Below, piece after piece: positions 1 to 8,218 of a stretch of 18,117 nucleotides of DNA; within the stretch, counting starts at the first letter, position 1; the number at the start of each line of letters is the position of its first letter. A model generated the notes under the pieces. The model saw nothing but the letters and a program-made list of their open reading frames with translations. It had not been told where the DNA came from and made no database searches. A program made the translations under genes and the position numbers. The stretch is from JADGHX01 sp040255575 (lineage in GTDB: Bacteria > Pseudomonadota > Gammaproteobacteria > Steroidobacterales > Steroidobacteraceae), in NCBI GenBank assembly GCA_040255575.1, contig JBDZVF010000072.1:1-18117 (forward strand), read 5' to 3'.

Positions 1-1
1 G

Positions 2-826
2 GAGATGGGCGCGGATACGTTTCATACCGCCACGTTTCTGCGTTCCATCGGTCCCGAACCTTGGAGCGCCGCCTATGTGCAGCCCTCCCGGCGGCCCACG
101 GACGGCCGGTATGGCGACAATCCCTTCCGCCTCCAGCACTACTACCAGTTCCAGGTGATCATCAAACCGTCACCGCTCGAGATCCTGGATCTCTACATCG
201 GCAGCTTGCGGGCGCTGGGGCTCGACCCTCTCGTCCATGACATCCGCTTCGTCGAGGACAACTGGGAGTCGCCCACTCTCGGAGCGTGGGGGCTCGGCTG
301 GGAAGTGTGGGCGAACGGCATGGAAATCACGCAGTTCACCTACTTTCAGGAAGTCGGTGGCCTGCAGTGCAGGCCGGTTTCCGGCGAAATCACCTATGGC
401 CTCGAACGGCTCGCGATGTACCTGCAGAACGTCGAGAGCCTCTACGACATCGTGTGGACTGACGGCCCGCTCGGGCGAGTCACCTATAGAGATGTGTTCC
501 ACCAGAACGAGGTGGAGCAGTCCGCTTACAACTTCGAGTATGCCGACGTTGCTGTGCTCTTCCGCCACTTCGATGAGTACGAGAAGGGCAGCCAGGATTT
601 GCTCGCGGCGAAGCTCGTGCTGCCGGCGTACGAGCAGATGGTGAAGGCCTCGCACACGTTCAACCTGCTGGATGCGCGTCGTGCGATCTCCGTGACTGAA
701 CGCCAGCGGTACATCCTTCGTGTGCGCACGCTCGCCCGGGCGGTAGCCCAGGCGTATTACGCGAGCCGCGAGGCATTGGGCTTCCCGCTGCTGAAGAAGC
801 AGCCTGCCGCGGAGGTCGCGGCGTGA
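2..826 (+). CDS. glyQ: Glycine--tRNA ligase alpha subunit, 5' end cut by window edge
   Basis: Alpha subunit of the bacterial alpha2/beta2 glycyl-tRNA synthetase, which charges tRNA-Gly with glycine in the cytoplasm. The visible part runs nearly colinear with E. coli GlyQ: the AAYVQPSRRPTDGRYG block, NRLQHYYQFQV-like text, the HDIRFVEDNWESPTLGAWGLGWEVW stretch (split here as IRFVEDNWE and LGAWGLGWEVW), QFTYFQEVGG, GEITYGLERLAMYLQ and NLLDARRAISVTERQRYI. The ATG at position 5 is internal: GAG-ATG-GGC corresponds to the EVGAGT region about 35 residues into E. coli GlyQ, so the true start lies before the window. The stop TGA overlaps the GTG start of glyS by four bases, a typical translational-coupling arrangement. 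Nothing suggests damage. Identification is secure from colinearity with the family. Confidence 0.97.
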   Translation, partial: EMGADTFHTATFLRSIGPEPWSAAYVQPSRRPTDGRYGDNPFRLQHYYQFQVIIKPSPLEILDLYIGSLRALGLDPLVHDIRFVEDNWESPTLGAWGLGWEVWANGMEITQFTYFQEVGGLQCRPVSGEITYGLERLAMYLQNVESLYDIVWTDGPLGRVTYRDVFHQNEVEQSAYNFEYADVAVLFRHFDEYEKGSQDLLAAKLVLPAYEQMVKASHTFNLLDARRAISVTERQRYILRVRTLARAVAQAYYASREALGFPLLKKQPAAEVAA

Positions 827-2937
827 GCGAGGCGAACAAGATCGAGAAGCGGGATTTCCTGGTCGAGGTCGGCACGGAGGAGCTGCCGCCCAAAGCGTTG
901 CGCGAGCTGGAGCTGGCGTTCGCCGCCGGAGTGAAGAAGGGGCTGGACGACGCGCATCTGTCGCACGGTGAGGCCCAATCCTATGCCACACCTCGACGCA
1001 TTGCCGTTCTGGTGAAACGATTGGCCTCCCGACAGCCCGAGCAGGACGTTCGGCGGAAGGGCCCGCCGGTCTCGGCGGCTTTCGATGCTGCCGGCCAGCC
1101 GACGCGTGCCGCGTCCGCATTCGCGGAGAGCTGCGGCGTGCCGATCGAGGCGCTTCAGAGGCTGGACGAGGGGAAAGGCACCTTCCTCTTCTATATAGGC
1201 AAGAAGGCGGGCACGAATACCGTCGACCTGGTGCCGCGAATCGTGCAGGCATCGCTCGATGCGTTGCCGATACCCAAGCGCATGCGGTGGGGTACAGGGA
1301 CGGCGGAGTTCGTGCGCCCCGTGCACTGGCTCGTGATGCTCTACGGCTCCGAGGTCATCAAGGCAAGCGTGCTGGATGTGCCGAGTGGCCAGCACACCCG
1401 CGGTCATCGCTTCATGGCGCCCAAGGAAATCAAGGTCACGAGCCCAGCGACCTATGCCAGGGCGCTTCGCGAGCGCGGCAAGGTGGTGCCGGGTTTTGAA
1501 GAGCGTCGGGACATCATCAAGGCGTCGCTTTCGGTCGCCGAATCGGTCGGCGGGCCGGGCGCTCACGCCGTGGCGGACGACGCGCTGCTCGACGAAGTGA
1601 CGGCGCTCGTTGAATGGCCCGTGCCGGTCACCGCACAGTTCGAGGAGCGCTTCCTGACGTTGCCACGGGAAGTGCTCATTTCCACGTTGCAGGATCATCA
1701 GCGTTACTTCCCGGTCGCGCGGGCGGATGGGTCGCTGACGTCCTGGTTTATCGCCATCAGCAACATCGAAAGTCGGGATCCGGCGCAGGTTCGTTCCGGC
1801 AACGAGCGAGTTGTTCGCCCGCGCCTCGCGGACGCGGCGTTCTTCTGGGAGCAGGATCGAAAGCAACCGCTTGCGGCCAGGCGTGAAGCACTCGACAACG
1901 TCACTTTCCAGGCAAAGCTCGGTTCAGTCGGAGACAAGGTCCGTCGAGTGCGAGAGCTCGCCGGCGAGATCGCCGCGAGCATGGGTAAGGATCGTGCGAC
2001 CGCCGAACGTGCAGCTGAGCTCTGCAAGTGCGATCTTCTCAGCGCGATGGTCGGTGAGTTTCCTGAGCTGCAGGGCGTGATGGGTGGCTACTACGCCGCG
2101 GCGGATGGCGAGGCGCCTGAAGTAGCCTCTGGTATCCGCGAGCACTACCTGCCGCGCGGTGCCGGCGATGCTTTGCCGGAAACTGATGCCGGTGTGGCCG
2201 TCAGTGTCGCGGACAAGCTGGATACGCTGGCCGGTATTTTCGCGATCGGGCAGAAGCCCACAGGGGCGAGGGATCCGTTCGGGCTGCGTCGTGCAGCCAT
2301 TGGCATCCTGCGTACGCTGATCGAGAAGGGTCTCGATCTCGACCTGCGCAGCTTCATCGATCGGGCGGTAGCGCTGCAGCCCGTGCAGGGCGCGAACGTG
2401 GCGAACGAGATCTACGATTACGTGATGGAGCGGCTGCGCGCGTATTACCTGGACAGCGCGTCCGCAGCGCTCAACGCCAAGCCGATCACCACAGAGATGT
2501 TCGACGCAGTGCTGGCCACTCAGCCGCGCTCCCCGGTGGATTTCGATGCGCGGCTGCTTGCGCTCAGCGCCTTCCTTGATCTGCCTGAGTCGACGAGCCT
2601 GACGGCGGCCAACAAGCGCATCGCCAATATCCTTCGCAAAAGTGAAGCCACCGCCATCACCGATGTCGACGTGGAAGTGCTGCGCGAGCCTGCGGAGGTG
2701 CGCCTCTTCGACGCCATGCGCGGCTTGCGTGACGCGGTCTCGGCGGCTACTGAACGTCGCGAATACACGGCGGCCCTCGGGCAGCTGGCGCAGCTACGTC
2801 CGGCAGTTGACGGGTTCTTCGATGAGGTCATGGTGAACGCGGAAGACCCGAAGCTGCGAGCAAATCGACTCTCGCTGCTGTCCGGATTGCGCGGCCTCTT
2901 CGGCGGCGTTGCGGATTTGTCCCGCCTGCCGGGCTGA
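823..2937 (+). CDS. glyS: Glycine--tRNA ligase beta subunit
   Basis: Beta subunit (704 aa; E. coli is 689) of the heterotetrameric glycyl-tRNA synthetase; it contributes tRNA binding and anticodon recognition to the alpha subunit's aminoacylation. The N-terminus FLVEVGTEELPPKALREL is the family signature. YATPRRIAVLV, MRWG...FVRPVHWLVML and DHQRYFPV follow in the expected order. The C-terminal third (SPVDFDARLLALSAFLDLPE, then FFDEVMVNAEDPKLRANRLSLL) is the DALR-like anticodon-binding region. The GTG start overlaps the glyQ stop in a GTGA junction, which decides the start and indicates coupled translation. The stop is five bases before the next gene, so glyQ, glyS and the acyltransferase probably share a transcript. 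No missing segments were seen. Confidence 0.97.
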   Translation: MSEANKIEKRDFLVEVGTEELPPKALRELELAFAAGVKKGLDDAHLSHGEAQSYATPRRIAVLVKRLASRQPEQDVRRKGPPVSAAFDAAGQPTRAASAFAESCGVPIEALQRLDEGKGTFLFYIGKKAGTNTVDLVPRIVQASLDALPIPKRMRWGTGTAEFVRPVHWLVMLYGSEVIKASVLDVPSGQHTRGHRFMAPKEIKVTSPATYARALRERGKVVPGFEERRDIIKASLSVAESVGGPGAHAVADDALLDEVTALVEWPVPVTAQFEERFLTLPREVLISTLQDHQRYFPVARADGSLTSWFIAISNIESRDPAQVRSGNERVVRPRLADAAFFWEQDRKQPLAARREALDNVTFQAKLGSVGDKVRRVRELAGEIAASMGKDRATAERAAELCKCDLLSAMVGEFPELQGVMGGYYAAADGEAPEVASGIREHYLPRGAGDALPETDAGVAVSVADKLDTLAGIFAIGQKPTGARDPFGLRRAAIGILRTLIEKGLDLDLRSFIDRAVALQPVQGANVANEIYDYVMERLRAYYLDSASAALNAKPITTEMFDAVLATQPRSPVDFDARLLALSAFLDLPESTSLTAANKRIANILRKSEATAITDVDVEVLREPAEVRLFDAMRGLRDAVSAATERREYTAALGQLAQLRPAVDGFFDEVMVNAEDPKLRANRLSLLSGLRGLFGGVADLSRLPG

Positions 2938-2942
2938 TCTGC

Positions 2943-3713
2943 ATGAACGACACAGGGAAAGCGACCGCGGGCATGATGGCCAAGGCCGACCCGTCGCACG
3001 GCTCCGTGCGCGTTCTCGGCTCGCTGGTCTTCACGGCCTTTCTGTTCCTGTTTACGTTTTTCTACGCGATCTTCTTCGTCATCGTGTGCACGGTGCTGCC
3101 GTTCCCGCGGCGATTCGCACTCGCGAGATTCTGGGCGAGCACGCTGCTGACGGTGCTGCGATGGACCTGCAGGCTGGAATACGTGATCGAAGGACGGGAG
3201 AACGTGCCTCCCGGCAATCACATCGCCTTGTGGAAGCACTCGTCATCATGGGAAACCATTGCGATGGCCGTCGTGTTCCCGCGCCAGGTGTGGGTGTTGA
3301 AGCGGGAGCTGCTATGGATCCCCTTTGTGGGATGGGGGATACGCCAGCTCCACGCGATCGCGATCAATCGCAAGACTGGTGGTTCCGCCGTCAGCCAGGT
3401 CGTTGAGCAGGGCAAGCAGCGGCTCGCCGAAGGTGACTGGGTGATGATCTTTCCCGAGGGCACGCGCATGCCGCCGGGCCAAACTCGCAAGTACGGAGTC
3501 AGCGGCACGCTGCTCGCGCGTGAAGCCGGACATCTGGTGGTCCCAGTGGCGCACAACGCTGGGCACTACTGGCCTCGTCGGGGATTGCTCAAGCGCTCGG
3601 GGACCATCCGCCTGGTCATCGGGCCGCCGATCGATCCGAAGGGTGCGGACCCGCGTGAGGTGAACGAACGCGCGCAGCAGTGGATCGAATCGAAAATCGC
3701 AACGTTGTCATAG
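2943..3713 (+). CDS. 1-acyl-sn-glycerol-3-phosphate acyltransferase (PlsC family)
   Basis: A membrane acyltransferase of 256 aa that probably transfers an acyl chain to lysophosphatidic acid in phospholipid synthesis. The N-terminus carries a strongly hydrophobic helix (about residues 25-52, rich in Phe and Leu). Family motifs are visible: motif I around residues 99-104 reads HSSSWE, an HX4E version of the usual HX4D; motif II-like text ELLWIPFVGWGIR follows at about 122; and FPEGTR is at 170-175. The order beside glyS and gyrB matches the Pseudomonas origin region, where PA0005 (LptA), a homologous acyltransferase, lies between gyrB and glyS together with gmhB; gmhB is absent here. The ATG starts five bases after glyS with only a weak ribosome binding site. 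Substrate specificity cannot be read from sequence; ornithine-lipid or other acyltransferases of the same family are possible. Confidence 0.88.
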   Translation: MNDTGKATAGMMAKADPSHGSVRVLGSLVFTAFLFLFTFFYAIFFVIVCTVLPFPRRFALARFWASTLLTVLRWTCRLEYVIEGRENVPPGNHIALWKHSSSWETIAMAVVFPRQVWVLKRELLWIPFVGWGIRQLHAIAINRKTGGSAVSQVVEQGKQRLAEGDWVMIFPEGTRMPPGQTRKYGVSGTLLAREAGHLVVPVAHNAGHYWPRRGLLKRSGTIRLVIGPPIDPKGADPREVNERAQQWIESKIATLS

Positions 3714-3748
3714 GGTCGGCCCTGTTCTCACAGGGACTGCCGGGGGCG

Positions 3749-4720
3749 ATGTCACTGGCCAAATTGCTGGCAATAGTCGGCGCCTGCCTCGCTGCCTTTC
3801 TCTGCAGCTGCAGTAGCAAGGATGACGCTATTGTTCTCGGGTTCAGCCAGGCCGGTGTGCACGGCGCGTGGCTCACTGCGAATAGCAACTCGATCAAGGA
3901 TGCTGCCGCGACGAGCGGCGTGGAGCTGCATTTCACCGATGCCGGCAGCAACCAGGAAGAACAGATAGACGCCCTTCGCTCGTTCATCGCCCAGCGTGTT
4001 GACGTCATCGCGTTCACCCCAGTGGTGGAGACGGGGTGGGATTCCGTACTGCGTGAAGCCAAGAAGGCTGGCATCCCGGTGGTGCTGACGGAGCGCGCAG
4101 CGCAGGTGAGCGATCGGTCGCTCTATACGACCCTGCTGGGTTCGGACTTCGTCGAACAAGGTCGTCAGGCCGGCGCGTGGTTGCTGGAGCACGTGCTCGG
4201 ACGCTCTGGCGAGGCGCGCATCGTGGAGCTCGCCGGTCCGGAGGGCTCGTTGCCTAGCCGGGATCGGGCACGCGGATTTCGCGAGGTGATTGCGACGGAT
4301 CCCTACTTCCAGATCGTTCGATCCGAGGTGGGCGACTTCACGCGCGACGGCGGCCGGGCAGCGATGAAGGCGGTGCTCGCCTCGGAAGGACCGGGCAAGC
4401 CGGACCTGACGTTCAAAGTCGTTTACGCGCACAACGACGACATGGCGCTCGGCGCGATCCAGGCGCTCGAGGAAGCGCGGCTTCGACCCGGCGAGGACAT
4501 CATCATCATTTCGGTGGGCGGGATGCGCGGCGCGTTCGAGGCCATGGCCGCGGGCAAGCTGAACGTCACGGTGGAGAGCAACCCTCTGATCGGACCGCAG
4601 CTCATGGGCGTCGTGAAGGACGTGGTCGCTCGCCGACGCCTGCCGCACCGCCTGGTCGTGCAGGAGTTCGTTTTTCCGAAGGAGTCGGCAGTGGACGCCC
4701 TGCCCACGAGGAAATACTGA
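3749..4720 (+). CDS. Sugar ABC-transporter substrate-binding lipoprotein, YtfQ-like
   Basis: Periplasmic sugar-binding protein (PBP type 1 fold) close in layout to E. coli YtfQ, the galactofuranose-binding component. Diagnostic text: VLGFSQAGVHGAW, EEQIDALRSFIAQRVDVIAFTPVVETGWDSVL, RSEVGDFTRDGG, VYAHNDDMALGAIQALEEA and RPGEDIIIISVGG. I chose the ATG at 3749 (323 aa) because it begins a signal peptide MSLAKLLAIVGACLAAF with a lipobox-like LCSC, Cys21 being the probable lipidated residue. A GTG at 3680 in the same frame would overlap the acyltransferase and add a hydrophilic extension before the signal. A GGGGG stretch lies just upstream of 3749. It ends five bases before the epimerase gene, so the two are probably co-transcribed. 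No permease or ATPase gene is next to it, so partner and ligand are unknown; galactofuranose or a related hexose is a family-based guess. Confidence 0.82.
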   Translation: MSLAKLLAIVGACLAAFLCSCSSKDDAIVLGFSQAGVHGAWLTANSNSIKDAAATSGVELHFTDAGSNQEEQIDALRSFIAQRVDVIAFTPVVETGWDSVLREAKKAGIPVVLTERAAQVSDRSLYTTLLGSDFVEQGRQAGAWLLEHVLGRSGEARIVELAGPEGSLPSRDRARGFREVIATDPYFQIVRSEVGDFTRDGGRAAMKAVLASEGPGKPDLTFKVVYAHNDDMALGAIQALEEARLRPGEDIIIISVGGMRGAFEAMAAGKLNVTVESNPLIGPQLMGVVKDVVARRRLPHRLVVQEFVFPKESAVDALPTRKY

Positions 4721-4725
4721 GACAC

Positions 4726-5718
4726 ATGATTGAGGCATTCGGCCTGCTCGACGGCACGCATGAAGTTCAGGCAATCGCGCTAGGTGTGAAGGGCGGATTG
4801 CAAGCGCAGGTGCTCACGTTCGGCGGCATCCTGCGCCGTCTGGTCTTTCCATCGCGAGGCGTGATGCGTGAGTTGATCATCACGCTGCCCGATCTGGATG
4901 CGTATCTACGCGATCCCACGTTCCAGGGCGTGCTTGTCGGGCGCGTCGCGAATCGGATCAGCGGAGCGCGATTCGATCTGAATGGCCGCGAGTATCGACT
5001 CACCGCGAACGACGGCCCGAACCAACTTCACGGCGGTCAGCTAGGTTTCGGCAAGAGACTCTGGCGCGTGCTGGCATTGCAGAACGCGCCTCGTCATCGG
5101 CTGCTGCTGGGATTGAGCTCGCCCGACGGCGAAGAAGGCTATCCCGGCAATCTCGACGTGACGGTGGAGGTCTGCGTTGACGGCAGCGAGCTGCGGGTGT
5201 CGTTCGAAGCGCAAAGCGACGAGGCGACACCGCTCAATCTCACGTACCACCCCTACTTCCACTTTGGGAACGACATGCAGTTGTGCATGCCGGCCTCGCA
5301 GTTTCTGCCGGTGACGGACTCGCGGATGATTCCGACGGGACAGCGCGCGTCGGTAGATGGCACGCCGTTCGACTTTCGCTCACTGCGCCCGCTCGCCCCG
5401 CCGGCGCTCAGCGCGCATCCCCAGCTCGTGCATGCAGGTGGTTACGACCACTGCTGGGTGCTCGATCCGTCCCGCAGCTTCGATGCACAGCTGCAGTCCG
5501 CAGCGAGCGCCATGCGCATGACCCTTCGAAGTGATCGGCCGGGGATCCAGTTCTATGGCGGGCAGTATCTTCGGGATACCTACCCCGATGCTGCCGGCAT
5601 CTGTCTCGAACCGGAGGGTTTTCCGAACGCGGTGAACGAGCGGTCATTCCCCGGGTGCATCCTGCAGCCGGGAGAAACGTACCGCTCGACGTACATCTAT
5701 CGTTTTGACGAACTCTGA
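4726..5718 (+). CDS. galM: Aldose 1-epimerase (mutarotase)
   Basis: Interconverts alpha and beta anomers of aldohexoses such as galactose or glucose. The 330-aa length fits the family. Visible features in order: GRVANRISGARFDLNGREYRL (split here at GARF), NQLHGG (about 99-104, substrate-binding His), NLTYHPYFHF with the likely catalytic acid His175, and LEPEGFPNAVNE with the likely catalytic base Glu295. There is no signal peptide, so it is expected to be cytoplasmic. The ATG at 4726 follows the binding-protein stop by five bases. The pairing of a hexose-binding lipoprotein with a mutarotase suggests use or sensing of a galactose-type sugar. It is the last plus-strand gene before the convergent gyrB. 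GalM-like proteins vary in substrate, so the exact sugar is not established. Confidence 0.9.
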   Translation: MIEAFGLLDGTHEVQAIALGVKGGLQAQVLTFGGILRRLVFPSRGVMRELIITLPDLDAYLRDPTFQGVLVGRVANRISGARFDLNGREYRLTANDGPNQLHGGQLGFGKRLWRVLALQNAPRHRLLLGLSSPDGEEGYPGNLDVTVEVCVDGSELRVSFEAQSDEATPLNLTYHPYFHFGNDMQLCMPASQFLPVTDSRMIPTGQRASVDGTPFDFRSLRPLAPPALSAHPQLVHAGGYDHCWVLDPSRSFDAQLQSAASAMRMTLRSDRPGIQFYGGQYLRDTYPDAAGICLEPEGFPNAVNERSFPGCILQPGETYRSTYIYRFDEL

Positions 5719-5773
5719 GGGGAAGGCCTCCTGCTCGCGGCGCCGATGCGGCTGCAAACAGGGGGCTTCGTCG

Positions 5774-8191
5774 TCAAACGTCGAGGTTCGTGACGGAAAG
5801 CGCGTTTTTCTCGATGAACTCCCGCCGCGGCTCGACCTGATCGCCCATCAGCGTCGTGAAGATGTCGTCCGCTGCGACCGCGTCCTCAATCTTCACCTGC
5901 ATGAGCCGGCGGCTGGACGGATCGATGGTGGTCTCCCACAACTGATCCGGATTCATCTCGCCCAGCCCTTTGTAGCGCTGGATGGTCTGGCCTTTGCGCG
6001 CCTGGTCGAAGAACCACCGCATGGCTTCCTTGAACGAGCCGACCTCGTGCCGCTCGGAGCCGCGCACCACATGCGCGCCTTCACCGATCAGCCCGGACAA
6101 CGTGCGCCCAAGATCCGCGATCCGCTGATACTCCGCCGACTCGAAGAACTCACGCGGCAGGAAGCGCTGCGTCGAGGAGCCCATCGCCATCTTGTTGACG
6201 ACGAGGCGCGGGCCATGCCCGTCCCCCGCCGGCTGATACTCGATGCGGTACTTGCGCGTGCCGTCATCGAGCGCGTTGAGGCGCTCGTTCAGCTCACGCG
6301 CCCAGTTGCGCAGCCACTCGACGTTGTCGAAGTCCGCGCCCGTCACTTCGGGCGAGTACACGAGCTGTTCGAGCAGCCGGTCGTCATAGCGCCGTGACCA
6401 GCGCTTGATGATGGCCTGCACCTCGTTGTACTTGCGCGCGAGCATCTCGAGCCCGGAGCCCTGCAGCGGCGGCGCGCCAGCGTTCACGTACAGCGCCGAG
6501 TTCTCGAGCGCAGAGTTCAGCAACAGCGCGTTGAGCTCGTTGTCGTCCTTCACGTACTGCTCTTGCTTGCCGCGCTTCACTTTGTAGAGCGGCGGCTGCG
6601 CGATGTAGACGTGTCCGCGCTCGATCAGCATCGGGATCTGGCGGTAGAAGAACGTCAGGAGCAGCGTGCGGATGTGCGAGCCGTCGACGTCCGCGTCCGT
6701 CATGATGATGATGCGGTGGTAGCGCAGCTTGTCGATGTCGAAGTCGTCGCGACCGATACCGCAGCCGAGCGCGGTGATGAGCGTGCCCACCTCCGCCGAC
6801 GACAGCATCTTGTCGAAGCGCGCGCGCTCCACGTTCAGGATCTTGCCCCGAAGCGGCAGGATCGCCTGTGTGCGCCGATCACGCCCCTGCTTCGCGGAGC
6901 CGCCTGCGGAGTCACCCTCGACCAGGAAGATCTCGGACAGCGCCGGATCCTTCTCCTGGCAGTCCGCGAGCTTGCCGGGCAGGCCCGCGATATCGAGCGC
7001 GCCCTTGCGACGGGTCATCTCCCGCGCCTTGCGGGCGGCTTCGCGCGCCCGCGCAGCCTCGACAATCTTGCCGACGATCGCGCGAGCGTCATGGGGGTGC
7101 TCGAGCAGGTATTCCTGCAGCTTCGTACCGACGGCGTTCTCCACCACGCCCTTCACTTCCGAGGAGACCAGCTTGTCCTTGGTCTGGGAGGAGAACTTCG
7201 GATCCGGCAGCTTCACCGACAGGATGGCGGTGAGACCCTCTCGGGCGTCGTCACCGCTCATGGAGAGCTTCTCGCGCTTGGTCGAAAGCTCCTTGTCGAT
7301 GTAGTCGTTCAGCGTGCGCGTGAGCGCGCTACGAAAGCCGGCCAGGTGCGTGCCGCCGTCGCGCTGGGGGATGTTGTTCGTGTAGCAGAACATGCTTTCC
7401 TGGTAGGAATCGTTCCACTGCATGGCGACTTCGACGGTGATTAGACCTTCCGTGGAACGAAAGCCGAAAGCCGTGTCGTGAACCGCCGTCTTGGTGCGAT
7501 TCAGATATTTCACGAACGCCAGCAGCCCGCCCTCGTGGGCGAAGACGTCAGTCTTGTCGTCGCGCTCGTCGACCAGCTCGATACGCACACCCGAGTTCAG
7601 GAACGACAGCTCCCGCAGCCGCTTGGCCAGGATCTCGTAGTTGAACTGGATGTTGGTGAAGATCTGGGAGCTCGGCTTGAAGCGGATAGTCGTGCCCCGG
7701 TCCGTTGACTCGGACACATCCGCCAGCGGTGCCGCCGGCACACCGAGGTGGTACTCCTGCTTGTACATCCGGCCGCCGCGGCTGATCGTGAGCTGGAGGT
7801 AATCCGACAGGGCGTTCACGACGGACACGCCCACGCCGTGCAGGCCGCCCGACACCTTGTAGGAACTGTCGTCGAATTTCCCGCCTGCATGCAGGATGGT
7901 CATGATGACTTGTGCGGCGGAAACGCCCTCATCCGGATGGATATCGACGGGAATTCCGCGCCCGTTGTCCTGAACGGTCACGGACTCGTCGGCGTGGATC
8001 TTGACGACAATCCGATCGCAAAATCCGGCCAGCGCCTCGTCGATCGCGTTGTCGACGACCTCGAAAACCATGTGGTGAAGACCGGTGCCGTCATCGGTAT
8101 CCCCGATATACATCCCGGGGCGTTTTCGCACCGCTTCCAGACCCTTCAAGACTTTGATTTTGCTGGAATCGTAGACGTCTTTTTCTGACAT
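5774..8191 (-). CDS. gyrB: DNA gyrase subunit B
   Basis: ATPase subunit of DNA gyrase, which with GyrA introduces negative supercoils. The protein is 805 aa, almost identical in length to E. coli GyrB (804). The N-terminal GHKL ATPase shows VLKGLEAVRKRPGMYIGDT, FEVVDNAIDEAL with the Mg/ATP Asn-Glu region, and GGLHGVGVSVVNALS. The TOPRIM domain shows EGDSAGGSAKQGRDRRTQ and the metal-binding DADVDGSHIRTLL. The C-terminus shows QRYKGLGEMNPDQLWETT and MGDQVEPRREFIEKNAL. The 165-residue proteobacterial insert region between TOPRIM and tail is present. The ATG is at 8189-8191, 27 bases after the recF stop, so the two genes probably share a transcript. It is convergent with galM across a 55-base gap with no obvious U-tailed terminator. 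Confidence 0.99.
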   Translation of the reverse strand: MSEKDVYDSSKIKVLKGLEAVRKRPGMYIGDTDDGTGLHHMVFEVVDNAIDEALAGFCDRIVVKIHADESVTVQDNGRGIPVDIHPDEGVSAAQVIMTILHAGGKFDDSSYKVSGGLHGVGVSVVNALSDYLQLTISRGGRMYKQEYHLGVPAAPLADVSESTDRGTTIRFKPSSQIFTNIQFNYEILAKRLRELSFLNSGVRIELVDERDDKTDVFAHEGGLLAFVKYLNRTKTAVHDTAFGFRSTEGLITVEVAMQWNDSYQESMFCYTNNIPQRDGGTHLAGFRSALTRTLNDYIDKELSTKREKLSMSGDDAREGLTAILSVKLPDPKFSSQTKDKLVSSEVKGVVENAVGTKLQEYLLEHPHDARAIVGKIVEAARAREAARKAREMTRRKGALDIAGLPGKLADCQEKDPALSEIFLVEGDSAGGSAKQGRDRRTQAILPLRGKILNVERARFDKMLSSAEVGTLITALGCGIGRDDFDIDKLRYHRIIIMTDADVDGSHIRTLLLTFFYRQIPMLIERGHVYIAQPPLYKVKRGKQEQYVKDDNELNALLLNSALENSALYVNAGAPPLQGSGLEMLARKYNEVQAIIKRWSRRYDDRLLEQLVYSPEVTGADFDNVEWLRNWARELNERLNALDDGTRKYRIEYQPAGDGHGPRLVVNKMAMGSSTQRFLPREFFESAEYQRIADLGRTLSGLIGEGAHVVRGSERHEVGSFKEAMRWFFDQARKGQTIQRYKGLGEMNPDQLWETTIDPSSRRLMQVKIEDAVAADDIFTTLMGDQVEPRREFIEKNALSVTNLDV

Positions 8192-8218
8192 GAACTGACC
8201 CGACCGAAGAGGCGTGCA

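Noticed and set aside
757..1866. A 369-codon minus-strand open frame opposite glyS
   Set aside because: It is antisense to well-conserved glyS, has biased Arg/His-rich composition and no ribosome binding site.
3752..4774. A 340-codon minus-strand open frame opposite the sugar-binding protein
   Set aside because: The plus-strand frame clearly encodes a YtfQ-like protein with a signal peptide; the reverse frame has no family resemblance.
5719..5773. Possible bidirectional terminator between galM and gyrB
   Set aside because: Only four-base stems (GAGG/CCTC and GCCG/CGGC) are present and no U-tract is visible on either strand.
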